A stretch of 45,593 nucleotides of DNA, taken from positions 1 through 45,593 of the forward strand of contig JAGXBK010000005.1 in NCBI GenBank assembly GCA_018971195.1. The letters run 5' to 3'. Made by a program: the position numbers and the translations under genes. This DNA comes from Betaproteobacteria bacterium (lineage in GTDB: Bacteria > Pseudomonadota > Gammaproteobacteria > Burkholderiales > Casimicrobiaceae). Below the pieces are notes generated by a model. That model was not told the origin of the DNA, ran no database searches, and worked only from the letters and a program-made list of their open reading frames with translations. Shown piece by piece: positions 25,731-33,939 of the stretch; the first letter of the stretch is position 1; every line of letters begins with the position of its first letter.

Positions 25731-27083
25731 ATGCGAGACAGCAAGTCGAAGTTCCATGGCTACAACCGCCGCGACTTCATGCTTACCGGGCTGGGTGTCG
25801 CCGGGGGATTGGCTCTCCCGACGGCGTTTGCCTCGCGCGCATTTGCGGCCGATCGTCCGCCCATCGGCACCTGGCCGGCAGGCTCAGCGGGAGACTCGGT
25901 CTTCATCGGCATCACCGTGCCACGCACCGGCGCCTATGCGCTTCAGGGCGAGGACGAGCTCAAGGGCTACGAGCTCGCGGTCGAGCACATCAATACAGGT
26001 CATCCGCTGATCAAGAAGATCTCGCCGAAGACGACCAAGGGCGTGCTCGGCAAGACGGTGAAGTATGGCGTCGCCGACTCGGGGGCCAAGCCGAACGATG
26101 CGGTGCAGGCGGAGCAGCGCTTCATCAGCGAGAACAAGGCGGTGCTGATGACCGGTTCGACCTCCAGCGCGGTGGCGGTGGCGCTGAACAAGCTCGCCCA
26201 GCGCGAGAAGGTGCTCTATGTCGCCGGCATCTCGGGCTCGAACGACACGACGGGCAAGGACTGCGTGCGCTACGGCTTCCGCCAGTGCTTCTACGGCGAG
26301 ACCGCCGCCAACGCGATCGGTCCGGTCCTGCTGAAGACCTTCGGCAAGAACCGGAAGGCGGCGTTCATGACCCCCGACTACACCTACGGGCACACCGTCA
26401 CCAAGTCGATGAACGACTTCCTGACCAAGAACGGCGGCTGGACGATGGTGACGAACCAGGTGTCGCCGCTCGGCGCGCCGGATTTCAGCTCATATCTGAC
26501 CAACATCGCAAACTCCGGTGCCGAAATCCTGGTCAACGTGAACTGGGGGCACGATGCGGTGCTGTCGATTCAGCAGGCCAAGCAGTTCGGCATCCTGCCG
26601 AAGATGAAGCTCGTGGTGCCGTACCAGGTTCCGTTCCTCGCCCGCGAAGTCGGCGCGGAGACCATGGAAGGCGTCTACGCCGCCACCGATTTCTGGTGGA
26701 CGCTGGAAGACAAGTATCCGCTCGCCAAGATGTTCGTCGAGGCGTTCGACAAGAAATACGGCTACAAGCCGGAGTGGGGTGCCGAGAACGCCTACATGGA
26801 GTTCGCGCTCTGGGCCGAAGCGGTGGAGCACGCGGGCACCTTCTATCCGCCCGAGGTGATCAAGTCCTACGAGGCTGGCCGCAAGATCGACTCGGTCGTC
26901 GGCGAGGTGTACTGGCGCGCCGCCGATCACCAGCTCGTACGTCCCGTGATCATCGTCCGCGGCAAGAAGCCGGGCGACATGAAGAACAAGGAGGACTTCT
27001 GGGACGTCACCGAGATTCTGCCCGGCGCTCCGCTGATGCAGAAGCCCGATGCGTTCGGTTGCAAGCTCGGCGATTACACCTGA
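25731..27083 (+). CDS. Branched-chain-type ABC transporter substrate-binding protein with Tat-like signal
   Basis: NRRDFMLTGLGVAGGLALPTAFASRAFA; GITVPRTGAYALQGEDELKGYELAVEHIN. Confidence 0.9.
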   Translation: MRDSKSKFHGYNRRDFMLTGLGVAGGLALPTAFASRAFAADRPPIGTWPAGSAGDSVFIGITVPRTGAYALQGEDELKGYELAVEHINTGHPLIKKISPKTTKGVLGKTVKYGVADSGAKPNDAVQAEQRFISENKAVLMTGSTSSAVAVALNKLAQREKVLYVAGISGSNDTTGKDCVRYGFRQCFYGETAANAIGPVLLKTFGKNRKAAFMTPDYTYGHTVTKSMNDFLTKNGGWTMVTNQVSPLGAPDFSSYLTNIANSGAEILVNVNWGHDAVLSIQQAKQFGILPKMKLVVPYQVPFLAREVGAETMEGVYAATDFWWTLEDKYPLAKMFVEAFDKKYGYKPEWGAENAYMEFALWAEAVEHAGTFYPPEVIKSYEAGRKIDSVVGEVYWRAADHQLVRPVIIVRGKKPGDMKNKEDFWDVTEILPGAPLMQKPDAFGCKLGDYT

Positions 27084-27107
27084 GACTGGCGGTACCTCGG
27101 CGTCGCG

Positions 27108-27124
27108 GGCGGCGCTTCGCCGCC
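27108..27124. repeat. Hairpin after the substrate-binding protein gene
   Basis: GGCGGCG-CTT-CGCCGCC, 25 bp after the stop codon. Confidence 0.6.
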
Positions 27125-27192
27125 AGCGATGCTCGACTTGCGGTGGCACGGGCGGCACGTCCTGAGTCCGCGGGATCGCCTGGACGTCTCAT

Positions 27193-28068
27193 ATGATCAC
27201 GTGGACTAATTTCGTTTCGCAGTTGTTCAACGGGCTGGCGCTGGGCGCACTGCTTGCGCTCATCAGTTCCGGACTGACGATCATCTACGGCACGCTCGGC
27301 GTGCTGAACCTGGCCCACGGCGCGATGTTCATGCTCGGGGGCTACGCCGGCTACGTCGCGTACGAGGCGACCGGCTCGTTCGTGGTCGCGGTGATCGCCG
27401 GCACGTTGTTCCTGCTGGTCGTCGGGGTGGCGATGGAGCGGCTGATCATCCGCCATTTCTACGGCCGCCCGCACGAGGACCAGCTGCTGGTCACCTTCGG
27501 CCTGGGCATCGTGATGGTCGAGCTCGTCCGCCTGTTCTTCTCGAGCCTCTCGAAGACGGTTCCGCCGCCGCAACTGCTATCGGGCATCACCTCGATGGGC
27601 TTCCTCTTCTATCCGACCTACCGTCTGGCCGCCGTCGGCATCGTCGCGGTGGCGCTGCTCGCCATGTATATCGTCCTCTACCGGACGCGCCTCGGCATGA
27701 TCGTGCGCGCGGGAATCGAGGACCCCGTGATGGTCGATTCCCTCGGCATCAACGTCTACCGCATCTTCATGATCGTGTTCGGCATCGGCGCGATGGCAGC
27801 GGGCTTCGCGGGGATCGTCAACGCCCCGGTGGCGTCGCTCACCCCGGACGTCGGCGAGGCGATCCTGGTGCAGACCTTCGTCGTCGTCGTCATCGGGGGC
27901 GTAGGATCGTTCCCGGGAGCCGTGCTCGGCGGCCTCATCGCCGGCGAGATCATCAGCGTCACCTCCATGTTCAATCCGGGCTACGCCTACGTCATGCTGT
28001 TCGGGGCGATGACACTCGTGCTGATGCTGCGGCCGCAGGGGCTGCTCGGCACGAAGGGCCGCGAGTGA
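27193..28068 (+). CDS. Branched-chain-type ABC transporter permease (LivH family)
   Basis: NGLALGALLALISSGLTIIYGTLGVLNLAHGAMFMLGGY; GGVGSFPGAVLGGLIAGE. Confidence 0.93.
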   Translation: MITWTNFVSQLFNGLALGALLALISSGLTIIYGTLGVLNLAHGAMFMLGGYAGYVAYEATGSFVVAVIAGTLFLLVVGVAMERLIIRHFYGRPHEDQLLVTFGLGIVMVELVRLFFSSLSKTVPPPQLLSGITSMGFLFYPTYRLAAVGIVAVALLAMYIVLYRTRLGMIVRAGIEDPVMVDSLGINVYRIFMIVFGIGAMAAGFAGIVNAPVASLTPDVGEAILVQTFVVVVIGGVGSFPGAVLGGLIAGEIISVTSMFNPGYAYVMLFGAMTLVLMLRPQGLLGTKGRE

Positions 28069-28081
28069 ACGCGGGCGTTCG

Positions 28082-29962
28082 ATGCTGAGGCAGCGTCCGT
28101 ACCTCGTCGAAGCGCTGCTGGCGATCGGCCTGATCGCGGCGCCATTCATCCTTCCGCACCTGGGGTTTGCCCCCGACACGGTCAACCGCATCCTGGTCTG
28201 GGGACTGTTCGGCATCGGCTTCGACATCCTGTTCGGCTACACCGGTCTTCTTTCGTTCGGTCAGTCGGCGTTCTACGGCACCGGCGGATTCGTCGCGGCC
28301 TATCTGCTGACGCGGGCCGGATTCCCGTACGTCCTGCTCGCCCTGATCCTGGGGATGATCGCCGCCGCCGCTGTCGGCTTCCTGGTCGGGCTGGTGGCGT
28401 TGCGACGCACCGGCATCTACTTTGCGATGATCACGGTGGCGATCGCGGAGGTCTTCTACTTCGTCGAGTTCAATCCCCTTGCGCACTGGACGGGCGGCGA
28501 GAACGGCTTGCCCGGGGTGCCGGCGCCGACGCTCTACCTCGGCTTCGCCACGGTCCACATGAGCACCGGCTGGTCGCTCTATCCGTTCCTCGCGCTGTGC
28601 TATTTCATCGGCATCGTCGTCGCGCTGCGCATCGTGCGCTCGCCGGTGGGCGCGATCTTCAGCGCGATCCGCGAAAATCCGCTGCGCGCCGCGGCAGTCG
28701 GCCACAGCGTCCACACCTACAAGCTCGCCGCTTTCGTGATCGCCGCGGCCTATGCCGGCCTCGCAGGCGGATTGCTCGGCGTCCTGCAGGCGTTCATGCC
28801 GCCGGACGCCTTCACGTTCGAAACGTCGGGCCAGCTGGTGATCCTGACCGCCATCGGCGGCCGTGGCACGCTGTTCGGCCCGCTACTGGGCGCGACGATC
28901 TGGCTGTACCTCCAGGACTACCTGCAGGGATCGCTGGGCCTCGGCGCTTCGTGGAAGCTGGTGCTGGGGCTGGTGTTCGTGCTGCTCGTCGCCTTCCTGC
29001 GGCACGGCATCATCGGCGGCATCACGGACCTCTACCGCTGGGTGAGCGGCAGGGCGGCTCCGGCCGGCACGGAGGAAACCGCGTCGCTGCCCGGATTCGA
29101 AATCGGAGAGACCCAGGACGCGTCGGCGGCAGGAACCGGCCGCGCAGCGGCCGTGGCGCCGCCGCCGGCACGCAGGCGCCCGGCACCCGGGTTCACCGGC
29201 CCCATCCTGCACGCGACCGGGCTTTGCAAGTACTACGGCGGCGTCGTCGCCAACGCCGACATCGATTTCTCGGTGAACCGGGGCGAGCTGCGCGGCATCA
29301 TCGGTCCCAACGGCGCGGGCAAGAGCACATTCTTCAAGATGCTGACCTGCGAGGTGCCGCCCTCGTCGGGCAAGATCGTGTTCGAAGGCCGCGACATCAC
29401 CGGCAAGACGGTCACCGAGGTGTGCCAGCTCGGCCTGACCAAGAGCTACCAAGTCAACCAGCTCTTCAACCGGCTGACGGTGCGCGAAAACCTCACCATC
29501 GCCGCGCTCGCCGAGCTGCGTGGCAAGTTCAGGCTCGACCTGCTGCGCAGCCTTCGAACGTTTCCGGGTTTGCGCGAGCAGGTCGATCACACGCTCGAGC
29601 TCGTGAACCTGGTCGAGTGCCGCGACACGCCGGTAGCGCAGCTCGCCTATGGCGAGAAGCGGCGGCTGGAAGTGGGACTCGCGCTCGCCTCGTCGCCGAC
29701 GCTGTTGCTGCTGGACGAGCCGCTTGCGGGCATGAGCCCGAGCGAACGTGCCGAAACCGTGACGCTGCTGAGATCGATCGGCGAGGGACGCACGATGATC
29801 ATCATCGATCATGACATGGATGCCTTGTTCAACCTGGCCGAGCGCATCACCGTGCTGCAGGAGGGCCGCGTCCTGGTCGAAGGGACGCCGGACGAGATCA
29901 AGAGCAATGCCGCGGTGCAGGAAGCCTACCTGGGCGGCGTGCACGGAGTGATCGACGAATGA
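28082..29962 (+). CDS. Fused permease/ATP-binding protein (LivM-LivG)
   Basis: N-terminal GFDILFGYTGLLSFGQSAFYGTGG and GGRGTLFGPLLGA; C-terminal GPNGAGKSTFFKMLTCEV and AYGEKRRLEVGLALASSPTLLLLDEPLAGM in one uninterrupted 626 aa frame. Confidence 0.93.
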   Translation: MLRQRPYLVEALLAIGLIAAPFILPHLGFAPDTVNRILVWGLFGIGFDILFGYTGLLSFGQSAFYGTGGFVAAYLLTRAGFPYVLLALILGMIAAAAVGFLVGLVALRRTGIYFAMITVAIAEVFYFVEFNPLAHWTGGENGLPGVPAPTLYLGFATVHMSTGWSLYPFLALCYFIGIVVALRIVRSPVGAIFSAIRENPLRAAAVGHSVHTYKLAAFVIAAAYAGLAGGLLGVLQAFMPPDAFTFETSGQLVILTAIGGRGTLFGPLLGATIWLYLQDYLQGSLGLGASWKLVLGLVFVLLVAFLRHGIIGGITDLYRWVSGRAAPAGTEETASLPGFEIGETQDASAAGTGRAAAVAPPPARRRPAPGFTGPILHATGLCKYYGGVVANADIDFSVNRGELRGIIGPNGAGKSTFFKMLTCEVPPSSGKIVFEGRDITGKTVTEVCQLGLTKSYQVNQLFNRLTVRENLTIAALAELRGKFRLDLLRSLRTFPGLREQVDHTLELVNLVECRDTPVAQLAYGEKRRLEVGLALASSPTLLLLDEPLAGMSPSERAETVTLLRSIGEGRTMIIIDHDMDALFNLAERITVLQEGRVLVEGTPDEIKSNAAVQEAYLGGVHGVIDE

Positions 29963-29975
29963 CGGCCGCAAATGC

Positions 29976-30082
29976 GGGGGGCGTCACATGAGCGTCGCCG
30001 GGCCGTCCCAAGGCGCGAATTGCACCCCCTTCGGGGGCAGCGCCGCGGCGCCAGCCGCAAGCGTGGGGGGCGTCCGATGAGC
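29976..30082 (+). repeat. Repeat-like spacer flanked by 18-bp imperfect direct repeats GGGGGGCGTC(AC/CG)ATGAGC
   Basis: Copies at 29976-29993 and 30065-30082 (16/18 identical) enclosing a CCCCC-TTC-GGGGG hairpin and a 30-codon ORF (29988-30080). Confidence 0.65.
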
Positions 30083-30775
30083 CTGCTCGAAGCCGACGGG
30101 CTGAACAGCTACTACGGCGACTCCCACATCCTGTTCGACGTCTCGTTGCGCGTGGAGCGCAACGAGGTGGTGGCGCTGCTCGGGCGCAACGGCGCAGGCA
30201 AGAGCACGACGCTGAAGAGTCTGATGGGCGTGGTGACCCCGCGCAGCGGCTCGGTGAGGCTCGACGGGGTCGAGATCGCGGGGAAGAAGAGCCACGAGGT
30301 CGCGAAAGCCGGCATGCAGCTCGTGCACGAGGATCGCCGCATTTTCGGCAGCCTCGACGTCGAGGAAAACCTGATCCTCGCCGGGTTGACCGCTCCCCAG
30401 AGGTGGCCGCTCGATCGCATCTACGAGATGTTTCCGCGCTTGAAGGAGCGGCGCGGCAGCAGCGGCACCGACTTGTCGGGCGGAGAGCAGCAGATGCTGG
30501 CGATCGCGCGCGCATTGATCCGCGATCCCAAGGTCATCCTGCTGGACGAGCCTTTCGAGGGGCTCGCGCCGGTGATCGTCAAGACGCTGATGGTCGCATG
30601 CCGCGAGCTCGCCGCCGCAGGGCAGACGATCGTACTGGTGGAGCAGAACCTCGCCGCGACGCTGGCACTGGCGCAGCGCGTCTACATCATCAACAACGGG
30701 CACATCGTGCACGACGGGCCTGCCGAGGAGATCAAGGCCCAGCCGGCCCTGCTGCAGCGTTACCTCGGCGTTTGA
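30077..30775 (+). CDS. Branched-chain-type ABC transporter ATP-binding protein (LivF family)
   Basis: ALLGRNGAGKSTTLKSLMGV; LSGGEQQMLAIARALIRDPKVILLDEPFEGLAP. Confidence 0.93.
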   Translation: MSLLEADGLNSYYGDSHILFDVSLRVERNEVVALLGRNGAGKSTTLKSLMGVVTPRSGSVRLDGVEIAGKKSHEVAKAGMQLVHEDRRIFGSLDVEENLILAGLTAPQRWPLDRIYEMFPRLKERRGSSGTDLSGGEQQMLAIARALIRDPKVILLDEPFEGLAPVIVKTLMVACRELAAAGQTIVLVEQNLAATLALAQRVYIINNGHIVHDGPAEEIKAQPALLQRYLGV

Positions 30776-30794
30776 GCCTCCCCGGACGAGCGGC

Positions 30795-31208
30795 TCACGC
30801 AGGCCGCTTCCAGCCGCCGATGATCGCCCCGGCGATCGCCAGTCCGAGAACGACATAGGTGGCATTGATCAGCCACAACGTCACCGACCGCGACTCGAAG
30901 CCGTAGTTGAGGGCGAGCGTGGCGGCGACGAAGCCGAAGGCGACGGTCGCGCCGAGGCGCAGTCCTCCGGCGAACGTCGACGCTTCCAGTCGCTCGATCA
31001 GCCAGGAGAGCGTGTAGCACATCAGCAGGATCGCCACGAAACCGATCGCATAAGGCAGCGGCGAGCCATCCTGCTCGCGCGTGATCTGGTCGAATGTCTT
31101 GCCGATCGCCTCGGCCCACGGCCCGGCGAAAACGCTGTACCAGATCGCGCCGAGGACGAAAAACACGATCGCGGCCACCCAGGCCGCCAGATGTCGCGCA
31201 CCACTCAT
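30795..31208 (-). CDS. DUF1761-like membrane protein
   Basis: IVFFVLGAIWYSVFAGPWAEAIGKT; four TM segments. Confidence 0.75.
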   Translation of the reverse strand: MSGARHLAAWVAAIVFFVLGAIWYSVFAGPWAEAIGKTFDQITREQDGSPLPYAIGFVAILLMCYTLSWLIERLEASTFAGGLRLGATVAFGFVAATLALNYGFESRSVTLWLINATYVVLGLAIAGAIIGGWKRPA

Positions 31209-31239
31209 TGTCGAGTCTCCTTCCCGGGTTGAACCCGAA

Positions 31240-32463
31240 TCACGACCGCCGCGCGCCATCGCCGGCCGTCGGTGTCGCCTGGAACAGGTCCGGCTGCCGG
31301 CAGTTCGCGGCCTGCCGCGCCGCGGTCGCGGGCGGCCTGAACCGCGTGGTGTCGAGCCCCTGGTGGCTGCGACCGTGGTTGAGGCCGAGGCGCGCGCAGG
31401 CAAGCTCGAAGCGCCGTGCGATCAGCGCGGAAAACGCGCCGTCTCCGCGCATCCGCGAGCCGAACCCCGACTCGTAATCACGGCCCCCGCGCATCTGGCG
31501 CATCAGGCTCATGACGTGCGCCGCGCGCTGCGGGTAGTGGATGTCCAGCCATGCGCGGAACAGCGGCGCGACTTCGCGCGGCAGCCGCAGCAGCACCCAG
31601 CCCGCCGAGGTCGCGCCGTGGGCCGCGGCCGCCTCGAGGAGGGCTTCCAGGTCGCGGTCGTTGAGCTGGGGGATGATCGGCGCCGTCATCACCCCGACGG
31701 GGATGCCGGCATCGGAAAGCGCCTTGACCGTCTGCAGCCTCCGCTGCGGCGCCGCCGCCCGCGGCTCCATCCTGCGGGCGAGCTCGCGGTCGAGGGTCGT
31801 GATCGAGACGTAGACGCGGGCCATGCGCTTGGCAGCCATCGGCGCGATCAGGTCGATGTCGCGCTCGACCAGCGCCGATTTGGTCACGATCGTGAACGGG
31901 TGCTCGCACTGCGCGAGCACTTCGAGAATCGATCGCGTCACCCGCCAATCGCGCTCGATCGGCTGATACGGGTCGGTGTTCGCGCCCAGCGCAATCGGGT
32001 CGCAGCGGTAGCCGGGCTTCGCGAGCTCCGCGCGCAGCAGCAGGGCGGCTTGCGGCTTCGCGTACAGACGCGTCTCGAAATCGATGCCCGGCGACAGGTC
32101 GAGGTAGGCATGCGACGGTCGCGCGTAGCAGTAGATGCAGCCGTGCTCGCAACCCTGATAGGGATTGATCGACTGCGTGAACGGAATGTCGGGGGAGTCG
32201 TTGCGTGCGATGATGCTGCGCGCAAGCTGAACGGTGACCGTCGTCTTCGGCGGCGGCCGGTCCGGTACCGCGCCCGCGGGATCGTCGACCGGCTCGCGGT
32301 CCCAGCCGTCGTCGCAGGGCTCGCGCTGCTCGGCCTGGAACCGGTTGTCCGGATTGAAGGTCGCGCCGCGTCCCTTGATCGGCGGCAGTGGGGCGTCGTG
32401 GCGATCCATGAGTCGATCCGGTCCAAGCTTGGTAGCATTCCGCCGCGGGGCCCGGTAGCCCAT
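31240..32463 (-). CDS. PA0069-family radical SAM protein (SplB-related)
   Basis: INPYQGCEHGCIYCYARPSHAYLDLSPGIDFETRLYAK; CxxxCxxC cluster motif; ALGANTDPYQPIE. Confidence 0.9.
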   Translation of the reverse strand: MGYRAPRRNATKLGPDRLMDRHDAPLPPIKGRGATFNPDNRFQAEQREPCDDGWDREPVDDPAGAVPDRPPPKTTVTVQLARSIIARNDSPDIPFTQSINPYQGCEHGCIYCYARPSHAYLDLSPGIDFETRLYAKPQAALLLRAELAKPGYRCDPIALGANTDPYQPIERDWRVTRSILEVLAQCEHPFTIVTKSALVERDIDLIAPMAAKRMARVYVSITTLDRELARRMEPRAAAPQRRLQTVKALSDAGIPVGVMTAPIIPQLNDRDLEALLEAAAAHGATSAGWVLLRLPREVAPLFRAWLDIHYPQRAAHVMSLMRQMRGGRDYESGFGSRMRGDGAFSALIARRFELACARLGLNHGRSHQGLDTTRFRPPATAARQAANCRQPDLFQATPTAGDGARRS

Positions 32464-32493
32464 CATAGTCCTTCGAGGCGAGCACGACCACGC

Positions 32494-33939
32494 ATGGATG
32501 AACGCAGTGCCCGTGATGTCGTGCTGGTCCAGGCGATCGAGACCGCCGACACTGCCCGGACGGTCTGGCGCGATGGCGATCGCATCGCCGTCGGCCAGGC
32601 TGCGGCGCAGGAGGTGGGCGAACGAGCGACCCCCGACGCATATCTGGGCCGCCGCGCGGCGCTCGCCCTGTCGGCGCTCGAGGCGCGCGACCCGCGGCTG
32701 CGCGCGCTGCGCGGGCGCAATCCCGCGGGCGGGACCGGTGTCGCCATCGCCAGCGCGGTCGCGTTCGTCGCCGGTGTCGCGGTCGCCCACATCGGCCCGA
32801 CGCACAGGATCAACCTGCTCGCGCCGCCGGTGCTCGTGCTGCTCGCGTGGAACGTCGCCGTGTACGCACTGCTCGTCGTCGCGCTCGCCTCGTCCTGGCG
32901 TGGCGCGCATCGGTCGCCTCCGCCGGGACTGCGCAGCTCGCTCGCGAAATGGCTCGGCGCCCTCCCGCGCGCGTGGCACCGTGCCGCGAATGCGGGCCCG
33001 CTCGCGGGCGCCGCCACCACCTTCATCGCCAACTGGACGCGACTCGCGGCGCCCCTGTGGCGGCGCCGGGCGACCTGTGTCCTGCACGTCGCGGCGGCGG
33101 CGTTCGCGATCGGGGAGATCGGGGGCCTCTACCTGCGCGGGATCGCGCTCGAATACCGGGCGGCGTGGGAAAGCACGTTCCTCGATGCCGCCGACGTCGC
33201 GCGCGTCCTGCACGTCGTGCTCGCACCCGGCGCGTTGATCACCGGCATCGCCGTTCCCGGCACGGATGCGCTGCGGGCGCTGGGCCCCGCGAGCGCGGGG
33301 GAGAACGCAGCACGCTGGATCCACCTGTACGCCGGCACCATCGTCGCCGTCGTCGTCGTTCCGAGGCTCGTGCTGGCCGCGATCGCGTGGATGCAGGCGC
33401 AGACCCTGTCCCGGCAATTCCCGTTGCAACTCGACGCGCCTTACTTCGGGCGCATGCTGCGCGCGTGGCGCGCAGGGACCGCACAGGTGTTCGCCGTGCC
33501 GTACAGCTACGACGTGCCGGCGCAGGCGGCGGCGGGCCTGAAGGCAGTGCTGTCGCGGGCATTCGAATCGCCGGTCATCCTCGACTGGTCGGCTGTGGTT
33601 CGCTACGGCGACGACGCGCCGCCTTCGCCCCGTGCATCGGCGGCCGCCGTCGTCATCGTGTTCAGCCTTGCCGCGACCCCCGAAGCCGAAAACCATGGCG
33701 CGATCGTCGGCCGGCTCGCGGCGCGCTCACCGGGCATCCCGCTGCTCGCGATTGTCGACACCTCCGAGTTCGAGGCGCGCTTTCGCGAGGTCCCGCAGCG
33801 GGTGGCAGAGCGCGAGGCGGCCTGGCGCCAGGTGCTCGAGGCGCGCGGCGCATCGCCGCTGTTCATCGCGTTGGCGCAGCCGGATCTCGCGGCCGCGGCG
33901 GCATCGTTCAACGCCGCGCTCGAGCGGACGACGCGATGA
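32494..33939 (+). CDS. DUF2868-like multi-TM membrane protein
   Basis: N-terminal RDVVLVQAIETAD; about four TM helices; soluble C-terminal domain; coupled (ATGA) to the DUF3482-like GTPase gene. Confidence 0.78.
   Translation: MDERSARDVVLVQAIETADTARTVWRDGDRIAVGQAAAQEVGERATPDAYLGRRAALALSALEARDPRLRALRGRNPAGGTGVAIASAVAFVAGVAVAHIGPTHRINLLAPPVLVLLAWNVAVYALLVVALASSWRGAHRSPPPGLRSSLAKWLGALPRAWHRAANAGPLAGAATTFIANWTRLAAPLWRRRATCVLHVAAAAFAIGEIGGLYLRGIALEYRAAWESTFLDAADVARVLHVVLAPGALITGIAVPGTDALRALGPASAGENAARWIHLYAGTIVAVVVVPRLVLAAIAWMQAQTLSRQFPLQLDAPYFGRMLRAWRAGTAQVFAVPYSYDVPAQAAAGLKAVLSRAFESPVILDWSAVVRYGDDAPPSPRASAAAVVIVFSLAATPEAENHGAIVGRLAARSPGIPLLAIVDTSEFEARFREVPQRVAEREAAWRQVLEARGASPLFIALAQPDLAAAAASFNAALERTTR

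Noticed and set aside
28082-29962. Frameshift artefact joining livM and livG
   Set aside because: The frame is continuous with a plausible low-complexity linker and no stop; treated as a real fusion, though sequencing error cannot be excluded.
31225-31237. CGGGTT-G-AACCCG inverted repeat upstream of the DUF1761-like gene, tRNA-like GGGTTGAACCC
   Set aside because: Not part of a cloverleaf; 1-nt loop, short arms; insufficient for a tRNA or clear terminator call.
31081-33939. 952-aa plus-strand ORF start
   Set aside because: Only the part from 32494 (DUF2868-like) is coding; the upstream part is antisense to the radical SAM gene.
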